Shown: positions 1 through 7,495 of the stretch, piece after piece
Layout: every line of letters begins with the position of its first letter
Position numbering within the stretch: the first letter of the stretch is position 1
From: an uncultured Mucilaginibacter sp.
GTDB lineage: Bacteria; Bacteroidota; Bacteroidia; Sphingobacteriales; Sphingobacteriaceae
Assembly: GCA_946479225.1 (NCBI GenBank)
Contig: CAMLFI010000013.1
Coordinates: 1-17,852, forward strand
DNA length: 17,852 nt
Reading direction: 5' to 3'
The notes under the pieces: model-generated
The model's database searches: none
Told to the model about the DNA's origin: nothing
Seen by the model: the letters and a program-made list of their open reading frames with translations, nothing else
Position numbers and translations under genes: made by a program

Positions 1-146
1 TCAGAAACAGACTCCCAGTTTTTTTCTGATCCGCCAGATGGCGTTAGATCATTTATCGTTAAGCCAGGTGTCTGGGCCTGCGCATAAAATGGAAAGAGGA
101 GAACGCCCGTTAATGAGAGCGTAAGTATAATATGTTTAAATTTCAT
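1..146 (-). CDS. Secreted protein, N-terminal fragment (cut by window edge)
   Basis: Only the first 48 codons are visible; the rest lies beyond the left edge. The protein begins MKFKHIILTLSLTGVLLF, a typical Sec signal peptide (basic start, hydrophobic core) ending near FYAQAQ, so the product is exported. The mature start contains INDLTPS and EKNWESVSD. This loosely resembles the opening of concanavalin-like DUF1080 (3-keto-disaccharide hydrolase) proteins, which often have a 'NDLs...NW' start, but that is a weak guess from recall and the family should be treated as unknown. The ATG lies 13 bases after the GH31 stop on the same strand, so the two genes are almost certainly co-transcribed and the product probably belongs to the same glycan-processing locus. 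No ribosome-binding motif is seen, as is usual in this phylum. Confidence 0.7.
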   Translation of the reverse strand, partial: MKFKHIILTLSLTGVLLFPFYAQAQTPGLTINDLTPSGGSEKNWESVS

Positions 147-159
147 GAAGTGATTATAA

Positions 160-2562
160 TTATAACTTTAAGCTGCTTTTTTTACCTGAATAATTTACTG
201 AAGTTCCAGCGGCTGACCCATTGTCTAATCCTGCAGGTGCCAGCACGAAATTAAATGTCCGTTTTTCCAGCATTCCTTTAAAGCTGCCTTTTCTGTCGGC
301 TATACTCAACATACGCTTTTTATCGTCCCAATGAAAAGTGATCTCGCTGTATTGTCCTTTTTCATAGTTATAGTTATCATTCTCATCTTCATACAGAGTA
401 AAATCGCCATCGGCTCCCGGGTATACCCTTATCTCCAGATTATCCCAGTTTTTTTCTGATGAATATTGAACCTTAGGACCAATAGGCATAATGGAACCCG
501 ATTTAATATATAAAGGGATAATATCAAGCGGCGTTAATCTTGACACTTTCTTACCACCCTCGAGCTTTTCGCCAGTCCAGAAATCATACCATGACGCACC
601 AGCAGGCAAATATGTTTCCTGCGACTTTACGGTACTAAAATCCTCGACCTTATCACGGCCCTCAGTCTTTGTGTACATCGCTGATGTTACGGGATTTACC
701 AATATAGATTTGCCGAACATATATTCGCCTGTCATATCCCACACATTCTTGTCGGCCGCGAAATCCATAAAGAGCGCCCGCATCATGCTTGATTGATGAG
801 CGGTAACATCCCACGAAGCGGAATAAATATATGGCAAAAGTCTGTAGCGAATATTAATATACTTTTCAGCGGCATCGTAAACTTTGTCTCCCTTCTTGCC
901 AAACTGATAGATCTCCCTCGGGGCATCTGCACCATGCGAACGCATTAAAGGTGTAAAGGCGCCAAACTCCATCCAACGAGCGTATAATTCACGATAATCA
1001 GGATCTGCAAGCTTTTTTGGGAACCGGGAAAGAAAAAAACCGCCTATATCCGCATTCCAGTAAGGTATAGCGCTTAAAGAAAAGTTTAACCCGGTAGGAA
1101 TCTGCTTTGCAAGTGTTTCCCAGGAGGAAGTTATATCGCCCGACCAGGTATGAGCGCCATAACGCTGCTGTCCCGCGAACGCTGAACGGGTTAAAATAAA
1201 CACACGCTTGTCTGAGCTGGTTGCGCGCTGATGATCATAAACACCCCCAACTCCCATTAGCGGATAGGCATTTCGCACTTTACGAAAAGACCCTAAGTGG
1301 GTTTTTATATCCAGGTCTGTAGGTTTAAAACTTAGGTGATCCGGTTCCGTTGAATCCATCCACCAACCATCAATACCAAATGAAAATAGTCCCTTATTTA
1401 AATAGTTCCAGTTGATGTCGCGCGCTTCGGGGTTGTAAACATCATAGGGGCGTACACCGGACGGATAATCTTGCTTCGGCGGCCATAATTCTGAACCAGA
1501 CTCCGGCCAGGTATTGAAATCAAGCAGCATATTTTTGGCTTTCATATCCTTGTAAGGCTTGGTTTGAGGGCCAAATGAAGACCAGATAGAGATCATTAAG
1601 TGTGCGTTTAAATTGTGCACATCGCTCATCATTTTTTTGGGGTTCGCAAAATCCACATTCAAAAACTCCATTGAATTCCACAGGTAATTGTTACCCCAAT
1701 ACTGCCAGTCCTGTATAATGCCATCAAGCGGAACACCTAGTTCACGATATTTTTTTACTACGCCAACTGTTTCGTCCTGGCTTTTATAACGCTCTTTACT
1801 TTGCCAGAATCCAAAGGTCCATAGCGGCGACATAGGTGCCTGACCCGTTAGGTCGCGCATTTGGGCTATAACGCCATCGGCGTTATAGCCATACATAAAA
1901 TAGTAGTCTATTCCTTCGCCTACGTCTGAGCTTAACAAGGTTTCGTCCGGTTTATCACTAAAAGTAGTTGGCGAGTAATTGTCCCAAAAAATACCATAAC
2001 CCTTGACAGATTGGATGAACGGCACTACATCCTCTGTGTTACCTTGCATCATATTCTTATATACCTGATTACGTTGGTTCAGGTTGCCACGCTGATGTTG
2101 ACCTAAACCGTAAATAGCCTCATCTCTGTCTAAAATGAAAGCCTGCGCTATGGTTAACGTCTTATTACCGGCGTCATCAAATGGTTTAAAGGAAGCCCCA
2201 TCCGGTTTTTCTTTTAATAGTGACGCCCCTTTGATTGTCGCATAAGTAACAGACCCTGTTTTGAAATCAAGTGTAACCTTAATCTGACTGCTTGATATGT
2301 CAAGCAGATCGCCACGCTTACTTGTTTTAAGTGGTGTAGGCGCAGGTTTTTTAATAACCGAAAGGTTCTCTGTAGTAAAGGTGCGTCCAACGGGCGCTTT
2401 AATTACTCTAATTATGCCGGGGCTATAAAACTGCACCTCTACGGCCTGTTCTTTAATTACAGCTTTAGCACCTAAAGCGGTTGATTGGTAAGTCTGCGCA
2501 AAGCAAACCACAGGGAAAATGGCAACTAATAAAATAGCTGCCTTTAAAAAAGGGTTATTCAT
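160..2562 (-). CDS. Secreted GH31 alpha-glycosidase, probably alpha-xylosidase or alpha-glucosidase
   Basis: This is a retaining exo-acting alpha-glycosidase that would release terminal alpha-linked xylose or glucose in the periplasm. Numbering from the chosen ATG (800 aa): signal peptide 1-23 (MNNPFLKAAILLVAIF...CFAQ), N-terminal beta-sandwich (~25-225) with YGLGQHQ and GYGIFWDNYSPT, then a (beta/alpha)8 barrel. The barrel carries the GH31 nucleophile motif GWWMDSTEPDH (Asp403), the acid/base motif HTWSGD (Asp476), DIGGF (~505-509) and MRSHG (~540-544). The C-terminus has a DUF5110-like sandwich (IRVYPGADGDFTLYEDE). All expected catalytic residues are present. There is no PA14 insert, unlike some Bacteroidota GH31 xylosidases. 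A longer frame opens with an ATG at 2607, but a consensus -7 box lies at 2603-2596, downstream of that ATG. The start at 2562, directly before the signal peptide, is therefore preferred. Alpha-xylosidase is favoured from overall motif resemblance; specificity cannot be settled by eye. Confidence 0.93.
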   Translation of the reverse strand: MNNPFLKAAILLVAIFPVVCFAQTYQSTALGAKAVIKEQAVEVQFYSPGIIRVIKAPVGRTFTTENLSVIKKPAPTPLKTSKRGDLLDISSSQIKVTLDFKTGSVTYATIKGASLLKEKPDGASFKPFDDAGNKTLTIAQAFILDRDEAIYGLGQHQRGNLNQRNQVYKNMMQGNTEDVVPFIQSVKGYGIFWDNYSPTTFSDKPDETLLSSDVGEGIDYYFMYGYNADGVIAQMRDLTGQAPMSPLWTFGFWQSKERYKSQDETVGVVKKYRELGVPLDGIIQDWQYWGNNYLWNSMEFLNVDFANPKKMMSDVHNLNAHLMISIWSSFGPQTKPYKDMKAKNMLLDFNTWPESGSELWPPKQDYPSGVRPYDVYNPEARDINWNYLNKGLFSFGIDGWWMDSTEPDHLSFKPTDLDIKTHLGSFRKVRNAYPLMGVGGVYDHQRATSSDKRVFILTRSAFAGQQRYGAHTWSGDITSSWETLAKQIPTGLNFSLSAIPYWNADIGGFFLSRFPKKLADPDYRELYARWMEFGAFTPLMRSHGADAPREIYQFGKKGDKVYDAAEKYINIRYRLLPYIYSASWDVTAHQSSMMRALFMDFAADKNVWDMTGEYMFGKSILVNPVTSAMYTKTEGRDKVEDFSTVKSQETYLPAGASWYDFWTGEKLEGGKKVSRLTPLDIIPLYIKSGSIMPIGPKVQYSSEKNWDNLEIRVYPGADGDFTLYEDENDNYNYEKGQYSEITFHWDDKKRMLSIADRKGSFKGMLEKRTFNFVLAPAGLDNGSAAGTSVNYSGKKSSLKL

Positions 2563-2595
2563 TTTAATAATGGTAAAATAATCGGTTATACAGCG

Positions 2596-2603
2596 CAAAA
2601 CTA
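2596..2603 (-). promoter_or_regulatory. Predicted promoter -7 box for the GH31 gene
   Basis: The minus strand reads TAGTTTTG here, an exact match to the Bacteroidota -7 consensus TAnnTTTG. Transcription should start a few bases downstream, around 2588-2591, giving a leader of roughly 25-30 bases before the ATG at 2562. The -33 region would fall at about 2619-2626, inside the palindrome at 2617-2628. No clear TTG element is visible there, so the promoter may be weak or need an activator. Confidence 0.6.
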
Positions 2604-2616
2604 TCATTTGGGGTAA

Positions 2617-2628
2617 GTAAGCGCTTAC
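2617..2628. promoter_or_regulatory. Palindromic operator candidate, LacI-family type
   Basis: GTAAGCGCTTAC is a perfect 12-bp palindrome with a central CG step, the hallmark of LacI/GalR-family operators. It covers the position expected for the -33 element of the GH31 promoter, so a bound protein would block RNA polymerase. No LacI-family gene is encoded in this window, so any cognate regulator would be elsewhere. The link to the LacI family is inference from sequence shape only. Confidence 0.5.
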
Positions 2629-2680
2629 CTGTTTGTTGAAATATCTACCCGATTCGTTGAAAATAAGGCTCCAAGGACGA

Positions 2681-5600
2681 CTATCCTTTATACTGCGACG
2701 GGCTTACCCCATATTCATCCTTAAAACATTTGCTGAAATAGGCTGCCGTACCGAAGCCGACTTTCGCCGCTATCTCCTGTTGACTGAATCGTTTCTGGCT
2801 TAACAGATGCGCCGCTTTTTTCAGTTTTACCGAGCGGATAAACTCTGTCGGGGCCTGACCGGTAATCGCCATTAATTTCCGATACAGCCCGGTACGGTCC
2901 ATGTTCATATCGCTACTTAACTGTTCGACCGAATAGGAGGAGCTTTGAATATTTTTTTCGATATACCTGATCACTTTTTCGATCAGCTCCTGATCGACCG
3001 AAGTGGTTGTTATTTGATCAGGCTGAATGACGATCGAATTTTTAAATAGCATTTTCCGCTGCTCTTGCTGCGCAATGAGTTTACTTATGCGCAGCAATAA
3101 AATATCAAGGTTAAAGGGTTTGGTAATATAGGCATCGGCACCTGCATGATAAGCCCCGGACTGTACCTCTTCATTGTAACGGGCAGTCAGCAGGATAACG
3201 GGGGTATGCGAAGTCTTTATCTCTCCTTTTATTTTTTTACAGAGTTCAATACCATCCATCTCCGGCATCGTAATATCGCTGATCACCAAATCAGGCTGGA
3301 ATTTATCCATTTTAGCCAGTCCTTCCCTACCGTCGGCTGCAGTAGCTACCTCATAAAATGCACCCAGCTGTTCCTCCATAAAATTGCGAAAAACTTCGTT
3401 GTCTTCCACGCATAATACCCGATGGCGTTTATCGCCAGTGTGTTTTGGTACGGATTCCCGGGATGCAGTAGGCTGAAGGTCCATGGGAATACTGAGTGTA
3501 AACTCCGAGCCTTCATTTACCTGGCTGGTCACTGTAACCTCACCACCGTGCAGCTCAACGTATTCCTTTACCATATTAAGGCCTATACCGCTGCCCTTGG
3601 CGCCATCCACCTGGTTTTGCGCCTGAAAATAACGATTGAATATTTTTGACAGATCGCTTTCCGCGATACCAACCCCGCTGTCTGTCACCCGTATAATCAA
3701 TCGATTCTGTTCACCCGCGCGGATCTGTAATTGGATAAGTCCTCCCGACCGGGTAAACTTAAACGCGTTGGACAAAAGATTATTCACCATTTTTGTCAAT
3801 TTATCCCTGTCCAGATAAAGAAAAATTTCTTCTGCAGGCATGTCGACATGAAATTTTATAGCCTTCTCTTCACAAACCTGTCGGAAAAGAACGACAATAG
3901 GCTCGATGATATCGGTTATATGTACAAAATTCAGGCGCAGGCTTTCCCCTTTAAATTCGTCCTGTTTAAAATCGACCAGGTTATTGACGATATTAAGCAT
4001 ATTGGAAGCGTTTTTATGAATATTGTCCAGTTGGCTTTTCAACTGTTGATCGTCCGTCTTTTTTAGAACTGATTCCAATGGCGTTAAAATCAGGCTGAGC
4101 GGCGTGCGCAATTCGTGGCCCATATTGGTCAGAAAATTGATCTTCATCAAGTCCAACTTTTGCTTTTGCCTGCGGATGATAGTAAGTTTGCTTTGCCACA
4201 GGTAAAACTTCAAAGCAGTATAAATGGCGATCAAAGCCAAGGTGATGTAAAGGATGATCGCAATGTGTGTCCGCCAAAAGGGTGCTCTGACGGTAACATC
4301 CATTGTTATAACCGGACCATTCCAGTCACTGCTGTTATCTGTTGCCTTTACTTTCAAGGTGTAGCTTCCCGGCGAAACGCCTGTATAGGTAATACGCCCT
4401 ATTCCATCGGCGGTTGATATTTCATGCCAGCCGGCGTCCACCCCGTCCAGAATATAGCGGTAATAGGTTTGCGTAGGGTTAACATAATTCAATCCGGTAA
4501 AACTAATCGTAAAGAAGTTTTGATTATTATTGAGTGCAATTGCCGTTGTTGAACTGATGCTGCGTGTCAAAATCCGATTACCGTTATAAGCTTTGTTTTC
4601 CCTGATCTCCTCACCGAAAACTTTAAAGCTCGTAAAAAGAGGAAGTAGTTTTCGAGGTTTAACCGTGAAGCGGTCTAGATCGATCTCGTTAAAACCATTG
4701 ATCCCGCCGAGTAAGAGATGGTTATCTTTGCTGATATAAACAGATCTTCGCGCAAACTCCTCTTTAATGACACCGTCATAAGTATTGAAGTTAGCCATCG
4801 AATACGTTCTCTCATTATTTTTAACACCTACCCGGATGCGGGAAACGCCCCCTGATGTCGATATCCACAAGGTGTACTCTGCATCTTCGATTATACCTTT
4901 GATGCTGTTGTTGACAAGGCCCCTAGTGTCATTCAGGGTCGTAAGGTGCTGTTTACCCTCATCCCACACATACAACCCATCCTGCGTTCCAAACCACAAC
5001 AGGCCTCTGCTGTCAACAAAGAGCATTTTATAATTATGACTCCCATGCCTGTACATAGCAGGCACCTTATCGCCGTATTGGTTGGGAAAACTGACCGTTT
5101 TCTTTTTTATATCATAAGTAAACAGTCCGTTGTTGTTCATCCCTATCAGCAGCCCTTTCCAAAATACCATCTGGTTAACTTTAAAGATCCTTTTTTCGTA
5201 GACCGCAAGCCGCTTATATTCACCGCTAAGCGGATCAAACTTTCCGAAACCATTGTCCTCGGTTTGCAGGTACATGTTATTTTGTCGGTCAAAAATAACA
5301 TGGTTAATATTTCCTACCGGATAATATCGGGAACTCTGGTCTGTAATGCAGTATAAACCAGCGGTGGTGCAAAGCCAAATACGGCCGGATTTATCCTTTA
5401 CCATGGCGGTGCAGGAAATATCGGTAGTAACTGGCGAAAAGCTGGTCAACTGTGCTGCTTCCCGGTCGTATTCAAACAGACCCTTATACGTTCCAACCAG
5501 TATATTACCATTTTTCTTTTCCGAAAAACAGCTGATCGTTATGTCTTCGCCGCTGTTGTCGGGAAAAAAAGAACGGCCCAGGTTCCTGAATTTAAACCTG

Positions 5601-6643
5601 TCCGGGTGATAGTAAAGCAGCCCATGATTTAAAGTACCTATCCACAACCCGTCCTGGTTATCAAAATAAAGTGTGCTTACCTCGGTATTAACAGAAGTGC
5701 CGTCCACCATTTCCAGCTTCTTTATCTGCTGTTTTTCAAAGTTTCTACGATCGAAAAACCACAAACCCTGGGTGCAGCTGATCAGTAAATCACCCTTTTG
5801 ACTTAATGATAAATAGTTGAGGGCATAATTAACTTCCAATAATTTTTGCCAAATGTTTTTATTAAGATCATACCAAAGCAATACCCCTCCCCCGGGTCCT
5901 GTTCTTAACTGATACAGATCATTATTCTTTTGAACCGGGAACAGGGTACTGTTATACTTGGCCTGATCAGCACTGCTTAAAGAGTTTCCGCTTAATATTT
6001 GTCTGCGAGTGGCCATGTCCAGACACACATAGGCTCCGGATTTATAAAACAGATACACTCGCCTGTTCATAACGGCTATATCATACAGCATATCCCTTTT
6101 TCCGTTAACGACGGATGCGCGCGAAAGAAAGCTGAGCAGTTTTCCCGTTTTTTGATTGCGATAGAGGAGTTGATCGGTCCCGGTAAGGAACCATAGGTTA
6201 CGGGCGTCATCCATAAAAAGATCGGCCACGGGCTCGTGTACGCCCAAATGCGTCAGCACACTGTCTGCCTTTTTCTCAAATCGTCCGGTCGTGTTATCAA
6301 TGAGCATCAGCTGCCCCTGGTTTTTCAGCCAAAGCCGCTCCTTGTTTTCCACGTAACTTCGCAGGTAGCCCAGGTAGCCTTTCAGGGCATAATGGTATTG
6401 CGCATTTGTATGAATGTATTCAAATGTAGTACCATTGTAAATATTGATGATTCCGTTGGTTATGATCACCATACGACCATCCTGAAGCTGGGTTATGTTC
6501 CGGACTTCGTTATTGGCCAGCCCGTTGGTGGTATTTATAGGTGTAAAGGCAAAATGCTGTTGGGCAGTGCTCCTGTTGCATATAAATACAAGAAGAGCAA
6601 GTATTGCGCAATATCTGATCAAATGGCTAAATATACTCCTCAT
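2681..6643 (-). CDS. Hybrid two-component system sensor/regulator (HTCS), one-protein sensor kinase with AraC output
   Basis: This inner-membrane protein combines sensor, kinase, receiver and DNA-binding output, the usual activator of Bacteroidota glycan loci. Domains in 1320 aa: signal peptide 1-28 (ending STAQQ); periplasmic propeller repeats ~30-660 with blades such as GLWIGT (332), LLWFGT (548) and TLWIST (591); Y_Y_Y domain ~720-785; membrane segment ~793-815 (IAIILYITLALIAIYTALKF). These are followed by HisKA with NMGHELRTP (phospho-acceptor His843), an HATPase with NNLLSNA (~954-960), DSGVGI (988) and GSGIGL (1017), a receiver ~1074-1190 with acidic pair 1080-1081, Asp1123, Thr1153 and Lys1175, and an AraC HTH ~1218-1318 ending GVSPSQYKG. 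Every phosphotransfer residue is intact. Its ATG sits 26 bases past a terminator-like hairpin, with no room for an ordinary promoter between. The likely ligand is an oligosaccharide from the SusCD substrate, by family analogy only. Confidence 0.95.
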   Translation of the reverse strand: MRSIFSHLIRYCAILALLVFICNRSTAQQHFAFTPINTTNGLANNEVRNITQLQDGRMVIITNGIINIYNGTTFEYIHTNAQYHYALKGYLGYLRSYVENKERLWLKNQGQLMLIDNTTGRFEKKADSVLTHLGVHEPVADLFMDDARNLWFLTGTDQLLYRNQKTGKLLSFLSRASVVNGKRDMLYDIAVMNRRVYLFYKSGAYVCLDMATRRQILSGNSLSSADQAKYNSTLFPVQKNNDLYQLRTGPGGGVLLWYDLNKNIWQKLLEVNYALNYLSLSQKGDLLISCTQGLWFFDRRNFEKQQIKKLEMVDGTSVNTEVSTLYFDNQDGLWIGTLNHGLLYYHPDRFKFRNLGRSFFPDNSGEDITISCFSEKKNGNILVGTYKGLFEYDREAAQLTSFSPVTTDISCTAMVKDKSGRIWLCTTAGLYCITDQSSRYYPVGNINHVIFDRQNNMYLQTEDNGFGKFDPLSGEYKRLAVYEKRIFKVNQMVFWKGLLIGMNNNGLFTYDIKKKTVSFPNQYGDKVPAMYRHGSHNYKMLFVDSRGLLWFGTQDGLYVWDEGKQHLTTLNDTRGLVNNSIKGIIEDAEYTLWISTSGGVSRIRVGVKNNERTYSMANFNTYDGVIKEEFARRSVYISKDNHLLLGGINGFNEIDLDRFTVKPRKLLPLFTSFKVFGEEIRENKAYNGNRILTRSISSTTAIALNNNQNFFTISFTGLNYVNPTQTYYRYILDGVDAGWHEISTADGIGRITYTGVSPGSYTLKVKATDNSSDWNGPVITMDVTVRAPFWRTHIAIILYITLALIAIYTALKFYLWQSKLTIIRRQKQKLDLMKINFLTNMGHELRTPLSLILTPLESVLKKTDDQQLKSQLDNIHKNASNMLNIVNNLVDFKQDEFKGESLRLNFVHITDIIEPIVVLFRQVCEEKAIKFHVDMPAEEIFLYLDRDKLTKMVNNLLSNAFKFTRSGGLIQLQIRAGEQNRLIIRVTDSGVGIAESDLSKIFNRYFQAQNQVDGAKGSGIGLNMVKEYVELHGGEVTVTSQVNEGSEFTLSIPMDLQPTASRESVPKHTGDKRHRVLCVEDNEVFRNFMEEQLGAFYEVATAADGREGLAKMDKFQPDLVISDITMPEMDGIELCKKIKGEIKTSHTPVILLTARYNEEVQSGAYHAGADAYITKPFNLDILLLRISKLIAQQEQRKMLFKNSIVIQPDQITTTSVDQELIEKVIRYIEKNIQSSSYSVEQLSSDMNMDRTGLYRKLMAITGQAPTEFIRSVKLKKAAHLLSQKRFSQQEIAAKVGFGTAAYFSKCFKDEYGVSPSQYKG

Positions 6644-6665
6644 CCCACAATGGCCTTAAACTAAC

Positions 6666-6716
6666 AAAAGGAAACTCCTTTAGCGGCCTAATTTAGGCTC
6701 GCCAAAGGAAGTTTCC
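6666..6716 (-). terminator. Intrinsic terminator or attenuator after the susCD-DUF3823 genes
   Basis: On the minus strand a long hairpin forms between GGAAACTTCCTTT and AAAGGAGTTTCC (one bulged base). It continues through a GCG/CGC step and an apical GCCTAA/TTAGGC stem, and is followed by TTTTGTT. It begins 27 bases after the DUF3823 stop and ends about 26 bases before the HTCS ATG. It probably stops most transcripts of the upstream genes while allowing some read-through into the regulator gene. Confidence 0.75.
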
Positions 6717-6743
6717 AACATATAACCAACTAAAAATTAAAAT

Positions 6744-7475
6744 TTACTTCAACTCCGTGAAGGGTGAATATAGTAAGTCTCCAACGCCTTGTGTTTTAAT
6801 ACCCACTCTTGCGAAAGTTACACCCGTAGTGCGTACCGCTGCTTTATCGGCAGTGCTAAGCGTTTTCAAATTAAAGCTGATGGTTACATCACCGGGAACT
6901 TTACCCGTAAATGTACGTTCGGCCTGCTTTGAGGTGATATCAACGAGGTGGCTTGTGCCTAAATAGAGCACCACCTTTTCCAGATTTGCTGTCGGCACCA
7001 CTTTTTCCAGCTTGAAAGTGGCTGTAAAAACCGAATCGACAAATGTCGTTTTATAGTCAGATATCCAGTGATAAGGCGTTACATTAAAATTAACGTCCTT
7101 CGCCTCACCTTTCAGTGTTAATTTGATAGTATCCGGCTGTACCCAGGGGCCCTTACCGGGGCTGTTGACTAAGGAATAGTTACCGTCAAAAGTTACGATG
7201 GTATACGTTCCATCGGCCTTGGTAAACATTTTAATAACACCGTATACAAATTTTCCAGGCCCGGTTTGGATCAATTGCAAAGGGTTAGAGCCCCCGGCAT
7301 CTGATGAAGTAGCCATAACCTGTATAGGCTGGCCTTTATATAAAAACCTGCCTGATATTCTTGAGGTCGGATAGCTTCGGTTATCCAATTCTTTACTGCA
7401 TGATGAAACAAGCAGGAAAGAAGCCATGGCGAGTCCTATTAGTGAAAAGGCTATTATTTTATTTCTCTTTTTCAT
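6744..7475 (-). CDS. DUF3823-family surface lipoprotein of the SusCD locus
   Basis: The 243-aa product starts with a lipoprotein signal (MKKRNKIIAF...FLLVSSC) with the lipidated cysteine at residue 26, so it should be anchored in the outer membrane. The family match rests on FDGNYSLVN...GKGPWV (97-112), the DTIKLTLKGEA strand and FNVTPYHWI (130-138). These correspond in order to motifs typical of DUF3823 proteins encoded beside susD. The fold is expected to be tandem beta-sandwiches; the C-terminal half (~145-243) has alternating strand patterns and no catalytic motif. The position right after susD matches that of SusE/SusF-type surface glycan-binding proteins, so a glycan-binding accessory role is likely but inferred. 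The start lies 20 bases after the susD stop, so it is in the same operon. Confidence 0.85.
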   Translation of the reverse strand: MKKRNKIIAFSLIGLAMASFLLVSSCSKELDNRSYPTSRISGRFLYKGQPIQVMATSSDAGGSNPLQLIQTGPGKFVYGVIKMFTKADGTYTIVTFDGNYSLVNSPGKGPWVQPDTIKLTLKGEAKDVNFNVTPYHWISDYKTTFVDSVFTATFKLEKVVPTANLEKVVLYLGTSHLVDITSKQAERTFTGKVPGDVTISFNLKTLSTADKAAVRTTGVTFARVGIKTQGVGDLLYSPFTELK

Positions 7476-7495
7476 GATAATAATCTTTTTAAATG

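Noticed and set aside
14..460. Identical 17-base string CCCAGTTTTTTTCTGAT at 14-30 and 444-460
   Set aside because: Both copies are coding and simply encode the same five residues SEKNW; no similarity extends on either side, so chance or codon coincidence is enough.
2563..2607. Longer GH31 start at ATG 2607
   Set aside because: The extra 15 residues are not signal-like and the consensus -7 box at 2603-2596 lies downstream of this ATG, so the likely transcript would not include it.
3422..4277. Open frames of 75-111 codons antisense or out of frame inside the HTCS gene
   Set aside because: They lie wholly within a gene with complete, well-recognised domains, have no family motifs and are explained as shadow frames.
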